Below, one piece after another: positions 44,480-55,166 of a stretch of DNA of 64,000 nt. Each line of letters starts with the position of its first letter. The stretch's first letter is position 1. The position numbers and the translations under genes are program-made. This DNA is from Loripinus fragilis. Its lineage: Eukaryota > Mollusca > Bivalvia > Lucinida > Lucinidae. The notes under the pieces are model-generated. The model worked only from the letters and a program-made list of their open reading frames with translations. It searched no databases and had not been told where the DNA came from. Location of the stretch: positions 5,899,701 to 5,963,700 of the forward strand of contig OZ026531.1 in NCBI GenBank assembly GCA_964019695.1, read 5' to 3'.

Positions 44480-44900
44480 TAACTCTTTCCTTGCTAACGG
44501 TGCCTTATGTCGTCTGCTGATAGCCTTCAAAAAACAGCTTGAACCAAGATCAGGACCGACGGATGTCGGTCCTGATCTTGATCCAAGCCGTTTGACACTC
44601 TAGCAGTGTTCCTGAAAGAATTTTTTGAAAACATTAATTTTGAAACTAGTCAACAGACGAGAACAAGTGCATGAAAAAAATACCGAGCATTCAAAGAATC
44701 AAAAAAGTCAGCAGAATGACAACAAAAATGAACAAACGAAAAAATTTAAAAAAAAATACCAAGCATGCAAAGAGCTAAGTAGGTATGCCTTAGTGGTATA
44801 CCATAGGGCTCCTGATATTTTTTTTTAAAAAAAGTTAATTTTGGAAAAAGTCAGCAGATGACAACAAAAGTATGAAAAAATTACCCAGCATGAAAGGAGT
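44480..44900. mobile_element. Fold-back elements (family B'), two partial copies
   Basis: ATCAGGACCGACGG and GTCGGTCCTGATCTTG form the central hairpin at 44540-44585. Arms AACTCTTTCCTTGCTA and TGCAAAGAGCTAAGTAG are shared with 53900-54125. A second right arm (GTCAGCAGATGACAACAAAA) follows at 44850-44900. Confidence 0.6.
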
Positions 44901-45724
44901 TAAGTAGATGTTATAGCTCGGGTATGCCTTAGTGGTGTGGGTGCATGAAGCTGAAAGACTAGTCATATTCGAATTCCATGATCTGGATTTAGAAAACAAA
45001 TCCACTCAAGTATCGACTCAGTAGTAGTAGCCTAGTTTCATTCTTGATTTTCAGTTATTGTCATACCCAACCAGTGCATTACTAAAAAATACTGTGTGTC
45101 CAGTGAAAAATAAGTGAGTATGATCAGGAAATACCACAATCCAGCCTGTGGCACCATGAGAAAGAGCAACAGAACACTAACAGAAACAAGACACCAGGAA
45201 GACAATTAAAGTAAAGCAGCTCTCTCTTCTTCGTCAAGATGATATACAAGAGTCTGATCAGTCTGATCAGCCTTATCATCAACCCTTTCAGAGCCGAGTC
45301 TGCTGTGCATTCAGTAGGACACCAAGGGCACATGGTTTCTTACAGTGCTATAAAATTTATATCTGTTTAAATGATTCTTGTAGTTGATATATACATGTAC
45401 CTGACTTGTTTTAGCATTTTAGAGTCTGTTTATAGTCCACACTTCTAGCTTTCAGAAAAATTTAATCACATCTTACTTTTATTTCTGTCAGTAGTACCAT
45501 TTTTCTGAAGTTTTGGGCATTTGCAAAGGATGCTGATTATTAAGTATTTATTAGTGTCTCTATATATTATATGATTTACATATCTCTGGTATTATTAACA
45601 GATTTATAACACGGCATTATTCTGTAAAGCTCTGACTTCACAGTTTACCACTTTTCCCCACCATTTTATTTTGTAACCTGTTTTCACGATGTTACAGTGT
45701 CACATCAAAATGAGAGAAAATGTA

Positions 45725-45850
45725 CCATAAGTTTATTTTCAACCCAAACATATGTTTTGGATTCTCATAAGAGATGGCTCTTTTGAGCACCCAAAGCATA
45801 TACTTTGATGAATAAGAAAAACAACAAAATTTTGTACTCAAAAATTACTC
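45725..45850. mobile_element. Palindromic MITE (family A), diverged
   Basis: CAACCCAAACATATGTTTTG, a shortened core (CTCATAAGAGATGGCTCTTT) and ATACTTTGATGAATAAGAAA. A dispersed repeat relative occurs upstream at 45110-45270. From 45851 to 46490 nothing else was recognised. Confidence 0.55.
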
Positions 45851-46673
45851 TTTAAATGGACCTTAGTAATATAATGATATATTTTCTCTTATTTGAGTCT
45901 CACATATACATATACTTATGATAATGTCCATAGTTTTATAAGCATATATGGCAGTCTCTTTATCTTATTTATTATTCTAAAATAGATATTTAAGAAATAA
46001 TTATCTTGAACGTAAATTGAAACAAAAAAAGAAATACTTTGATCAAATTTAAAAGCTAATAATAGATTGACAGTTTTGTGAAATAGGAAGTTTTACATCC
46101 ATTGATTAAACAGTGATGGATAAATTTCTAAATATGTTTGGTCAGGTATAATGAACAAATAAATGGCAAGCCATGTCACACACTATTAACAGTCAAACTG
46201 AGTTTTGGCGTACATAATATGCATTCCTGTTTCTTCACAAAAACTGAAATAATCAAAAGAAACAAATCTCATTATAAGCTTCCTTTTTCTGATAGTGTAC
46301 TAAATAAGATGACAATGCAAAGAGAAACAAAATGTGCTACCATTTTAATATGTATATCTTTAAACTGTCAAGAAATTGAGGAAATACCTAAAATATTCTA
46401 GAATGGGATTTAAGTCCGCTACTTTCTCAGTTGTAATACGTTTACAGTGAAAGTTCTAAAATTTCGTAACACTAACTTCTTGCCAAAATCGGTGTAAACA
46501 AACAGTGCAGACCCAGATCAGACTGCTTGTGAAGCAGTCTGATCCGGGTCTTCCCTGTTTGCTATTCTGACAAGCCTTTTGTGGATTACAGCTCTGATAA
46601 CCAACGTTTTATTTGAAATAGAAATAGAAGTGTTCAAAATTTTAGAACATTTACAGTAATTTTTGTTTTTCAG

Positions 46674-46829
46674 GCGCAGTTACACGAGATGCAAGTGAAA
46701 GTGGGTGACCTTGAGAAAGGTATGGAGGACGTGATTCACTCTCTGGAGAGAGCCATGACGGAACTGAACCTAATGGATATAGCTTCTGGAGACCCCAAGT
46801 GTCTGGAAACTCTGATGAAGAAACTGAAT
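46674..46829 (+). CDS. MACF1-like: Spectraplakin exon 10 of window (spectrin repeat)
   Basis: Acceptor TTTTTGTTTTTCAG and donor AAT|GTAAAT. The 156 bases (52 codons, phase 0) start AQLHEMQVKVGDLEKGMEDV and end CLETLMKKLN. Helix A lacks the usual Trp. The linker (LMDIASGDPKCLE) and start of helix B follow. It comes after a 12.7-kb intron, the longest array-free intron in the window. Confidence 0.85.
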
Positions 46830-47300
46830 GTAAATTTCTTTTTATACATGTATATTGCACTTTTGATGCAGTTTTGGTGAATTTTTGTTAACTTTGGGGG
46901 AAAATACTTTATGTGCTGTTTAAACAGCGGAGGCTAAGACATTGCCAGAGCCTTTACTGCTTGCATATACAAAGTATCAGCTGGCTTCTGATCTGAATAT
47001 GCATTGTTTTCAAAAGAAGATATATAGCTCTGTTTTACAAAGCTGGCAACAGCTGGCAGTAGATGCAACATAATATATTATCACTGCTTTTTTAAGGAGA
47101 GATTATTTACATTTGGGGAGTCAGAAATCACGTTTTACGGCTCCACTTATGTGTTGCTGTAAAAGTAAATCTTAGACCGTGTGTTTGACCATATACATCT
47201 CCAAATGGAAATTTTGATTTACAGTTACCCAAAGAACATGTCTCATAAACTTTTTTGATTATATAAATTTAGAAAAAAATAAACTTTTTTGTTCTTGTAG

Positions 47301-47495
47301 CTTTTACAGTCAGATGTGAAGGGACAGGAGAGGGCATCACGAAGACTAAATAAAGCAGTAGATGACCTTGTGGCTGATCAAGGACAAGAGATTCCCGAGC
47401 TAAAAGATACACAAGATGAGATGAATGAAATGCTGCGGAGAGTTCAAGCTGATGCTAAAGACAAGGAGGCCAAGATGCAAGAGAAACTTAGACAG
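47301..47495 (+). CDS. MACF1-like: Spectraplakin exon 11 of window (spectrin repeat)
   Basis: Acceptor TTTTTTGTTCTTGTAG and donor CAG|GTACAT. The 195 bases (65 codons, phase 0) start LLQSDVKGQERASRRLNKAV, followed by helix C (LKDTQDEMNEMLRRVQADA) up to MQEKLRQ. A second in-frame acceptor-like CAG lies nine bases inside (TTTTACAG), which would drop LLQ. I chose the first because the preceding helix continues better and its pyrimidine tract is longer. Confidence 0.85.
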
Positions 47496-47524
47496 GTACA
47501 TATACCATAGGTCAATATAGACAA

Positions 47525-47700
47525 AAATGTTGAACGTAAAATTGTGAATTTTTTCTTATCCATTAGTTTTAACTTTTGTTTTGGGTGCTCAAAAGAACCG
47601 TCTCATTGAGAGGGTTCTTTTGAGTACCCACAACATATGTTGCGGTTGAGAAATAAGAAAAATGATTTTCAATTGCACACTCTTATCTGGAGGTCTGACA
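47525..47700. mobile_element. Palindromic MITE (family A), 30 bp after the exon 11 donor
   Basis: TTGAACGTAAAATTGTGAAT, core AAAAGAACCGTCTCATTGAG with a mismatch, and GAGAAATAAGAAAAATGATT, ending near TCTGGAGGTCTGA. Confidence 0.75.
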
Positions 47701-48290
47701 TGCCTAAATGGTTCCGCTCCGCCGAACAAGATGGCCACCAGACCTCTCTTAAAACGACATCGCCTGAACCACAAGTCCAAATTTAAAATAATTTCACAGA
47801 AATGGTCCTCATAATGCCTCTGCCAAAATTGCAGAAACGGTTCCACTCCGCAAAACAAGACGACGCCAGACCTCTAGATGAGAAACATCTTAAAAAGACA
47901 TCTCTTGAACCACTGGTACAAATTCAAAAATTATTTCACAGAAATGTTCCTCATAATGCTCTCTGCGGAAATTGCCTCAATGGTTCCCCTCTGCCAAACA
48001 AGATGGCCGCCAGAGCTCTAGATTAGAAATATCTTTAAATAATTTAACACAAACGTTTCTTATAAGGCCCTCTGGCAAAATTGCCTAATGGGTTGCGCTC
48101 TGCTGAACAAAACGGCTACCAGAGCTAAAAAAAGAACTCTTTTACACAACATCTGATCCATTGGTCCAGATTCAAAATCATTATAAAAGAAAGTTATTAA
48201 TTGATCAAATCTACAGTACTCCATGTTCCTTATATTGCTCAAATGATTCCACTATGCTTAACAAAATGGGCTAAGAATTCAGGTGGGCGT
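47701..48290 (+). repeat. ~140-bp degenerate tandem repeat, about four units
   Basis: Units share GGTTCCGCTCCGCCGAACAA / GGTTCCACTCCGCAAAACAA, GATGGCC, CCAGACCTCTAGAT, TCTTGAACCACTGGT and ATTTCACAGAAATG. This type of dispersed, internally repeated DNA is non-coding here. Confidence 0.6.
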
Positions 48291-48349
48291 TCCAGGGCCA
48301 CGATGGCACTCTTGTTATTATTTATTATCAGCCCAAACTTTAGCAGAGC

Positions 48350-48545
48350 CCAGTGGCTCAGTTGGCAGAGCATTAGGTTGGGATCGAAGGGTTGCTAGTT
48401 TGGGACTCACTGCTGGTGGAGCCACTATGTTGTGCCCTTGAACAAGATATTTTATCTGCTGCTTAGTTCTGGTTCAACACAGGAAGAACCGTCTGGACAT
48501 GTCTGACATTTTTTTGACTGGGATGTAAATATTCAAAACAAACAA
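48350..48545 (+). mobile_element. tRNA-derived SINE, diverged subfamily
   Basis: CCCAGTGGCTCAGTTGGCAG (A-box), GTTGCTAGTTTGGGACTCA (altered B-box), CCCTTGAACAAGATATTTT, TAGTTCTGGTTCAACACAGG body and ATTCAAAACAAACAAAA tail. Confidence 0.7.
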
Positions 48546-48651
48546 AATTCAACTCCATCTGATGTGTTTTGTGCGGACATTATCATCAATGATGTCATTT
48601 GACTATGTATATCAAGATTTTGAATGTTAAAGAGATTGAAATGTTTTACAG

Positions 48652-48780
48652 GTCAAGAAATTAGTTGGTGATATGGATGACATGTTACAGTGGATTAATG
48701 ATCTGAGAACAGAGCTGAAATCTGACACACCTTTCGGTGCCTTACCAGACACAGCAAAGGAACAGTTTGAAAAATTCCAG
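48652..48780 (+). CDS. MACF1-like: Spectraplakin exon 12 of window (spectrin repeat)
   Basis: Acceptor GAAATGTTTTACAG and donor CAG|GTAGGA. The 129 bases (43 codons, phase 0) start VKKLVGDMDDMLQWINDLRT, helix A with its Trp. The linker (ELKSDTPFGALPDTA) and helix B start (KEQFEKFQ) follow. It is in frame with KLRQ of exon 11 and KRHQD of exon 13. Confidence 0.9.
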
Positions 48781-49629
48781 GTAGGAGAATTGTTGTAATT
48801 CTTTGACCAAATATGAGCATTACTACCAGGGTTCAAGCTGGAAAATTAGGGAGAAGTGACAGTCAGATAGGAGAAGTTACAGCGCAAAATTACAGCATTT
48901 TCTGTCAGTTTAGAAGCAAATTAGCCATTACACATACTATTGCCATTAAATGGACGTAGAAATACGATGCAGTTGTTGTAGATTGTCACCAAAGCTTGCA
49001 CTTGTGTTGTGACTGAATGAAAATGAGTCACCCTAAAAAAAAATCTAGGGAGACTTCCACTTCTCCCTGGGTCCCATTAAGGGCGAAATTTCGGCCCCTA
49101 GGGCAACTATTTCGCCCTAGTAACCCCCTAGCTTATTCCCTGACTACTAGCCAAGAAATTAAATAGTTTTTATCACATAATCTGGTAGTGATATAAAGCC
49201 ATGTATAAAACTTGATAAACCACTAGTGGTTTACATATTTAGTAATGTTACATAATGACTCCCATAATTATGTTACATAGTACATATATTTACATTTTCT
49301 ATGTAAGCCTTTAATGAATCTTGAGATTTTTGTAACCGTTCATAACCTCATGAAATACATAAATTTGATTGACACCTGCCAAGTTCACTTGCCCATGCAA
49401 TACACTTCGAACACCGAATTCTTTCGCCAGAAGTGACACTGTTGTTGTGATTGACAGCTAGCTGCACCAGATTCGCATTTGCAAAACAAACCTCTTGTTT
49501 ACTTCATTGGCAGTCCGAGTTCACATTGGCTATTCCATTTTTCCGTTTAACACGCCAACAAAACGGTTAATATGATTACATATTAAAAACAAAACAGTTT
49601 TGTTTCCTAAAGCAGTCCAGGGAATGTAA
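48781..49629. other. Intron 12, no gene seen
   Basis: Contains a loosely repetitive stretch (TAGGGAGAAGTGACAG at 48847 and CTAGGGAGACTTCCACTTCT at 49043) and a palindromic TTCGGCCCCTAGGGC region at 49090. No exon or ORF is supported. Confidence 0.4.
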
Positions 49630-50823
49630 GCTAATGCACGAAGCCGGGTTCGTGTTGGCGAGGGTTTCAGCAAAGAGTTTGTGGTGAAGGTCGGGGTCCA
49701 TCAGGGATCCGTACTCAGTCCCTTACTCTTCATCATTGTGCTGGAGGCCTTGTCACGTGAGTTTCCGGCTGGTGTTCCCTGGGAGGACCTATATGCAGAT
49801 GATCTTGTCATCATTGCTGACTCCCTAGAGGAATGTGTCAGGAGGCTCTTGATATGGAAAGAAGCCATGGAGAAGAAGGGATTGAGGGTGAATGCAGGAA
49901 AGACAAAAGTCATGATCTGTGGTACAGGCCTGGACCTCTTGCAGAGTTCAGGCCAATACCCATGCGCTGTCTGTCGTACAGGAGTGGGCAACAACAGCAT
50001 CTACTGCAATGGCTGTAAACTTTGGGTGCATAAGAAATGCAGTGGGCTACAAAGACTGACACCAAATCCTGATTATAGGTGTGCACGGTGCATGGGAAAT
50101 GCTCGCCCTATTGACGGCAGACCACAGAGTGAAGTCCAGGTTGGACCTGATAAGCTTGAGGTGGTAGCTTCCTTCTGCTACCTAGGTGACATGCTTTCTG
50201 CTGGTGGAGGCTGTGAAATGGCGGTCACTACTCGTGTGAAAACCGCCTGGAAGAAGTTCAGGGAGCTACTACCAGTTCTCACATCCCGCCACCTCTCTTA
50301 CAAGACCCGTGGCCATGTGTACAGCTCTTGCGTGCGGAGCGCCATGCTCCATGCCAGTGAAACTTGGCCACTTACCAAGACGAACCTGCAGCGCTTGCAA
50401 CGCAATGATAGGGCCATGATCAGACAGATCTGCAGTATCAAGCCAGAGGATGTGGCCAGGGTAAGGTCAAGCGAGCTACTGGCAAAGCTTCAGCTTGAGG
50501 ACCTCAAACTCATTTTGAGAGAGAGAAGGCTTCGCTGGTTTGGGCATGTGGCGCGTTCGAGTGGTGCAATCAGAACAGCATATGATATGCAGATTGACGG
50601 CAAGCGGGGGGCAGGGAGGCCCAAGCAAACATGGAAGAAACTGACAGAGAAAGACTGCCGTGAGTGGAAGCTCACCACAGTTGACCCTCAAGAAAGGAGC
50701 ACCTGGAGATCAGGTGTGAGATCTGCTATGCGTGCAGCTAGCCAGTTACCTGGAAAGGGGCCCACTGATGTGGATGATGCACCTGCACTTTAATCAAAAA
50801 TCCGATTATGATGATGATGATAA
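49630..50823 (+). mobile_element. 5'-truncated non-LTR retrotransposon (LINE), C-terminal reverse transcriptase ORF
   Basis: An open frame runs from 49630 to 50793. The 370-residue part from 49681 has GVHQGSVLSPLLF (RT block), catalytic YADD at residues 38-41, and NAGKTKVM. A C4HC3 PHD-like finger follows (C95, C98, C109, C112, H117, C120, C134, C137), and then the YLGDML and RRLRWFGHVARS motifs common after the RT domain. The N-terminal endonuclease and first RT blocks are missing, so it is a dead-on-arrival copy. The 3' end is a short (GAT)n tail, as in RTE-like elements, but the clade is not certain. Reverse transcriptase would have served only its own mobility. Confidence 0.9.
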
Positions 50824-51084
50824 ATTATAACTAATTTCTATATATTGGATATTTATAATAAAATGTAAATATAAGTAAAAAGGGCTTCACTTACTTTGCG
50901 AGAGGCCCGACGTATTCATGATTGCATGAACAAACCAAAAATTGAATTCATTTCTTAAAAAGACAAAGTCGTTACATTTTCTCTCCCCAAAAATGCTACT
51001 TATCATTGAATTCATTGCAAAAAACAACAACAATTGCATGCTTAGCAAGCCTCCGATTTTTATCCTTCTGTCAATCTTTTTCAG

Positions 51085-51255
51085 AAAAGACATCAGGATT
51101 TACACAATCGTGAAGAACCACTGAAAGCGTTGTTGGATAAAGGACAGGAGATAGTTGATGTCTGCCGCCCAGAAGATGTAGGGCAGATCTCGGACAGACT
51201 TAGAAAACTGAAAGAGCGATGGAATGATACGAAGGACAGAGCACAGAAAAGAAAG
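51085..51255 (+). CDS. MACF1-like: Spectraplakin exon 13 of window (spectrin repeat)
   Basis: Acceptor TCTTTTTCAG and donor AAG|GTATTG. The 171 bases (57 codons, phase 0) start KRHQDLHNREEPLKALLDKG. The loop VCRPEDVGQI and helix C (SDRLRKLKERWNDTKDRAQK) with the conserved RW are visible. It completes the repeat begun in exon 12. Confidence 0.9.
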
Positions 51256-51284
51256 GTATTGTACAACATAGATCAGAGAAGCCA

Positions 51285-51465
51285 AATATTTTAGAGTGAA
51301 ATTGTAAATATTTTCTTATCCATCAGCTTAAAGATGTGTTTAGTGTACTTAAAAGAACTGTCTAATGGAGACCGTTCTTTTGAGTATGCACAACATATGT
51401 TTTAGTTAAGAAATAAGAAAACTATTTTTTTTTTAATTACACACTCCTATCTAGAGGCATGGTAC
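51285..51465. mobile_element. Palindromic MITE (family A), 30 bp after the exon 13 donor
   Basis: GAGTGAAATTGTAAATATTT, core TAAAAGAACTGTCTAATGGA and GTTAAGAAATAAGAAAACTA, ending near CTATCTAGAGGCATGG. It is a more diverged copy. Confidence 0.65.
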
Positions 51466-51909
51466 AATAGATTTGAACATGGCCAGTAATTCTTATTCAC
51501 ATTTTTTACTTGCTAGCATCATCTGCTTATAATCTAGGTAAACAGTTAGGACCCAGATGCAAAAAAGTGAACAACTTATATACATGTACTAGCCTAGTTT
51601 GAGCGCTAACCATAGTATTACAGACTATATTTGCTGTTGAAACCATCTTCTCTGCTTGTCTGACAGTCTTCACCCCCCTTTAAATGAAAAACCAATCACA
51701 GCAATGGATACAAAACATACAGGTTTAAGGCATGACAACTTTTAATCTAGTCAAACCAGACATGCACAGTGAAATCACAACAGATGTGACATGGTTAAAA
51801 CCAGAGCGAGTTTCAGTTGACTATGGTCCAACTAGAAAGACAAAACTATAGCCTAGATGGTACACTATCAAGTCCACTGTTGAAAACCTTATTACCTTTA
51901 TCTTTCTAG

Positions 51910-52065
51910 GATAAAATGGATGAGCATCTCCACAATATTGATGTATTTCATGGCACTCTTAAAACATTTACTGACTGGTTGAACAACACAGAAATAACGA
52001 TGAGAGGTTTCAAGTACCCCAGCAAGATAGTTTACAGGGTGATTAAACAAATGGAAGATCATAAT
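51910..52065 (+). CDS. MACF1-like: Spectraplakin exon 14 of window (spectrin repeat)
   Basis: Acceptor ACCTTTATCTTTCTAG and donor AAT|GTAAGT (near-consensus). The 156 bases (52 codons, phase 0) start DKMDEHLHNIDVFHGTLKTF. Helix A contains DWLNNTE, followed by the linker (MRGFKYPSKIVYRV) and helix B start (IKQMEDHN). It is joined in frame to exon 15. Confidence 0.9.
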
Positions 52066-52082
52066 GTAAGTACTATTGCCAT

Positions 52083-52430
52083 TCATGTGCGGATCCAGAG
52101 GGGGGGTGGTGGGGACAGGGGGTCCGGAGCCCCCCCCCCCCCCCCCCTGAAAAATTGCAAAAATATAGGGTTCCTTACCAATACTGGTCCGGATCCCCTT
52201 AAAATCACAAAAACTACCAAGCCAGCATTCAATGTTGGGCCAACATCGGCCCGCCAGCGAAACGCCATTTTAACAGCGTTTTGCTGGCGGGCTGATGATG
52301 ACTCGCTTATAGTGTAATTTGGATCTTTCCTCCCCTCATCAAACTTAAAACAAAAAGAAAAAAAAACATTGTCACAGTTGGACCCCCTTTGACAAAACTT
52401 TCTGGATCCGCGCATGCCATTCATGACTGT
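52083..52430. mobile_element. ~340-bp MITE (family F) with target-site duplication
   Basis: Ends ATGTGCGGATCCAGAGGG and TTTCTGGATCCGCGCAT are inverted repeats, and GCCATTCATG is found on both sides (left 52079-52088, right about 52417-52428). Overlap of duplication and terminus leaves a true duplication of roughly 7-10 bases, compatible with a hAT-like insertion. A C tract of about 20 and CCAGCGAAACGCCAT are shared with 35317-36015. It sits 15 bases after the exon 14 donor. Confidence 0.7.
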
Positions 52431-52585
52431 AACTGTCAATTTTTGTGAAATCTTTCTTGATATAAGAATTTTTATTCAAAGGTAAAATTTCAGATATCCA
52501 GTGTGCAAGAATACCGGGTGAAGCATTTTCGTGGTTTTGAGGTTAACACAATAATCATGACTGCAGCAGATGACAAATTTTGTTG

Positions 52586-52672
52586 TACTGTCCTGCCAGC
52601 CAAGAGTGACAGTGACGTCATGTTTTGTTTACATAGTTATCACTGTCACTCTTGGCTGGCACGACAGTACCT
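52586..52672. repeat. Hairpin of ~87 bp
   Basis: TACTGTCCTGCCAGCCAAGA GTGACAGTG and its complement CACTGTCACTCTTGGCTGGC, ending GACAGTA, with a ~25-base loop. Confidence 0.7.
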
Positions 52673-53006
52673 AACTTGATTTTATGGGAAAATAATCATA
52701 TCCATCATCATCATCCTCCTCTTGTTTTTTATAAGTGTGCAGAGGCATCATCCACAATAAGGCTTGACATTTCTTAAAGAAAGGACAAACTTTTAAAGTG
52801 CCGTCAGCTGTAGATTTTTGGTGGCACTTATAAAATGCTTAGTGAGGATTTTATTGACCAGAAAATGACATCTGCTTATCATATCTGCTGCATATATTCA
52901 AATGCACTTCAGACTAATTTGTCATGGAAGCAAACACTATGAACCCTGATCAGAGGGCTCCAATACAGGCCACCATATTACATAAAGCAGAAGAAAATGC
53001 AAATGA

Positions 53007-53712
53007 CATATCATCATCATAATCAGATTTTGATTAACGGCATCATCCACATCAGTGGGCCCCCTTCCAGGTAACTGGCTAGCTGCACGCATAGCAGATC
53101 TCACACCTGATCTCCAGGTGTTCCTTTCTTGAGGGTCAACTGTAGTGAGCTTCCACTCACGGCAGTCTTTCTCTGTCAGTTTCTTCAATGTTAGCTTGGG
53201 CCTCACTGCCCCCTGCCTGCCATCAATCTGTATATCACATGCTGTTCTGGCTGCACCACTAGAATGCTCCACATGCCCAAACCAGCGAAGCCTTCTCTCT
53301 CTCAAAATGAGGTTGAGTCCTCAAGCTTTGCCAGTAGCTCGCTTGACCTTACCATGGCCATATCCTCTGGCTTGATACTGCAGACCTGTCTGATCATGGC
53401 CCTATCATTGCACTGCAGGTTCGTCTTGGTTAGTGGCCAAGTTTCACTGGCATGGAACTTGGCGCTCCGCATGCAAGAGCTGTTTACATGGCCACGGGTC
53501 TTGTAAGAGAGGTGGCGGGATGTGAGAACTGGTAGTAGCACCCTGAACTTCTTCCAGGCTGTTTTCACACGAGTTATATTGACCTTTATTTCACAACCTC
53601 CACAAGCAGAAACATCTTACCCAGGTAGCAGAAGGGAGCTACCACCTCCAGCTTATCAGGTCCGACCTGGACTTCACTCTGCGGTCTGCCATCAATAGGG
53701 CGAGCATTTCCC
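53007..53712 (-). mobile_element. LINE fragment, same family as 49630-50823, frameshifted
   Basis: On the minus strand, two frames together cover the C-terminal half of the LINE ORF: VLTSRHLSYKTRGHVNSSC in one and RRLRWFGHVEHSSGAARTA in the other. They are separated by small deletions near 53303. The 3' (ATC)n/(GAT)n tail lies at 53007-53020. There is no YADD segment, so it is more truncated and older than the plus-strand copy. Confidence 0.85.
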
Positions 53713-53899
53713 CGCCGAATTAATTGCCGAGAAAAGCGGGAAATGGTTAAGCTCATAATAGATTTTACTTTCTTACAGACCTTTCATTTTGCATAATATT
53801 TGTTGTGATCGGTCTTTGAATTTGTTGCTCATCCATAAACTTTTTTCTTAATTTACATCTTTTGAACTACTGGTCCACAGTTGTCAAATTTTTGATTGC

Positions 53900-54125
53900 T
53901 TTAACTCTTTCCTTGCTAGTGGCAATTTTTGACATCTGCTGATAACTTTTGCAAACAGTTTGGACCCAGATCAGGACCGACAAAATGTCGGTCCTGATCT
54001 GGATCCAAACTGCTTGACACTCTGATAGTGTTCCTGAAATGTTTTTGGGAAAAAAATGATTTTGAAAAAAAGTCAGGAGATGACAACAAAAGCATGCAAA
54101 ATTACCCAGCATGCAAATAGTTAGG
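53900..54125. mobile_element. Fold-back element (family B')
   Basis: AACTCTTTCCTTGCTAGTGG and GCATGCAAATAGTTAGG are the ends. The centre is a hairpin AGATCAGGACCGACAAAATG / TCGGTCCTGATCTGGATCCA. It ends 70 bases before exon 15. Confidence 0.65.
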
Positions 54126-54194
54126 TTCATTTTATGTCTCTACTTGTAGTTTCTTCTTAAACTAAACAAAATCAATTTCATCTTTAATTTCCAG

Positions 54195-54401
54195 CAACTG
54201 AAGGCAGAACTAGATGCACAGATAGAGAAAATGCATACATTAGACCGTACCGGCACGTACCTGAAATATTTCGGTCGGAAACAAGACACAATCTATATCA
54301 AGAATCTCCTAGTGGGTATTAGACTGCGTTGGAAGAAACTAGTCAGACGAACAGATGAGAGAGGAAGACTTTTCAAACATGCTTATAAGGAAGATAAAAG
54401 A
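54195..54401 (+). CDS. MACF1-like: Spectraplakin exon 15 of window (diagnostic spectrin repeat)
   Basis: Acceptor TCTTTAATTTCCAG and donor AGA|GTATGT. The 207 bases (69 codons, phase 0) start QLKAELDAQIEKMHTLDRTG. The segment TYLKYFGRKQDTIYIKNLL, then IRLRWKKLVRRTDERGRLFK, closely resembles the MACF1/dystonin rod sequence I know (YFSQKQD..LIKNLL..V..RW.KV..R..ERGR). This is the strongest single piece of evidence for the gene identity. Confidence 0.95.
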
Positions 54402-54455
54402 GTATGTTTTATTCATGTTTTACTATTTTATTGAAAAAAAAGTAGATAAAAAATA

Positions 54456-54655
54456 GGGAGCGCAGTGGCTCAGTGGTAGAGTGTTTGACTTGAGACTGAG
54501 GGGCCTCGGGTTTGAGCCTCACTAGCATCACTGCCTTTTGTCCTTGAGCAAGACACTTTAATCCTAGCTTAGTATTGGTTCAACCCAGGAAGACCTGTCC
54601 CTACATAACTGAAAGATTGTTGATGGGACGTAAAAAATCAAATTCAAACAAACAT
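54456..54655 (+). mobile_element. tRNA-derived SINE
   Basis: GGGAGCGCAGTGGCTCAGTG, A-box TGGCTCAGTGGTAGAG, B-box GGTTTGAGCCTC, body AGTATTGGTTCAACCCAGGA and tail AATTCAAACAAACA. It starts 54 bases after the exon 15 donor, in the gene's own orientation. Confidence 0.9.
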
Positions 54656-54836
54656 ATTATTAAAAAAAAATGATGTACAGTAAATGTTCTAAAAGTTTGA
54701 ACATTTTTCTCTTTCTGTTCTAAAATAAGATGTTATTGGGTTGGAAATCACAAAACGCTTGTCAGAAAAGCAAACAGGAAATACCCTGATCAGACTGCTT
54801 CTTCAGAAGCAGTCTGATCTGGGTCTGTCATGTTTG

Positions 54837-55166
54837 TCTTGGCTTTTGTGGCAGGCAACTAAGGTTTGATTTTAGAGAATTCACTGTACTCTGTTAGATC
54901 TGATAAGTGCACTGTGCCCATAACTTTTACAAACTTCTATACGCTCATTTGAAAACAATGTAGATCCAAACTTTTTTCATTCATATATTAAAAATTAATA
55001 TTACCACTCAGTTGACATGCTATCAGAAGTTTATATACTCAGTGTGCCAACACCCAAATTGCAAATTTCAGTATGAATTACACTAATTCTATGAAATTAT
55101 ACATGCCTGCATAATCTTTATCATTCAATCTGTGCAATCCGTAGTTCACATGTAACAAAATTAGTA
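54837..55166. other. Intron 15 proximal part, nothing recognised
   Basis: AT-rich sequence. A stretch at about 55105-55140 (CTTTATCATTCAATCTGTGC) loosely matches one just outside the right end of the following element (60305-60330) in direct orientation. Confidence 0.4.

Noticed and set aside
53145..53506. Plus-strand ORFs over the inverted LINE fragment
   Set aside because: They are shadows of the minus-strand LINE coding sequence.
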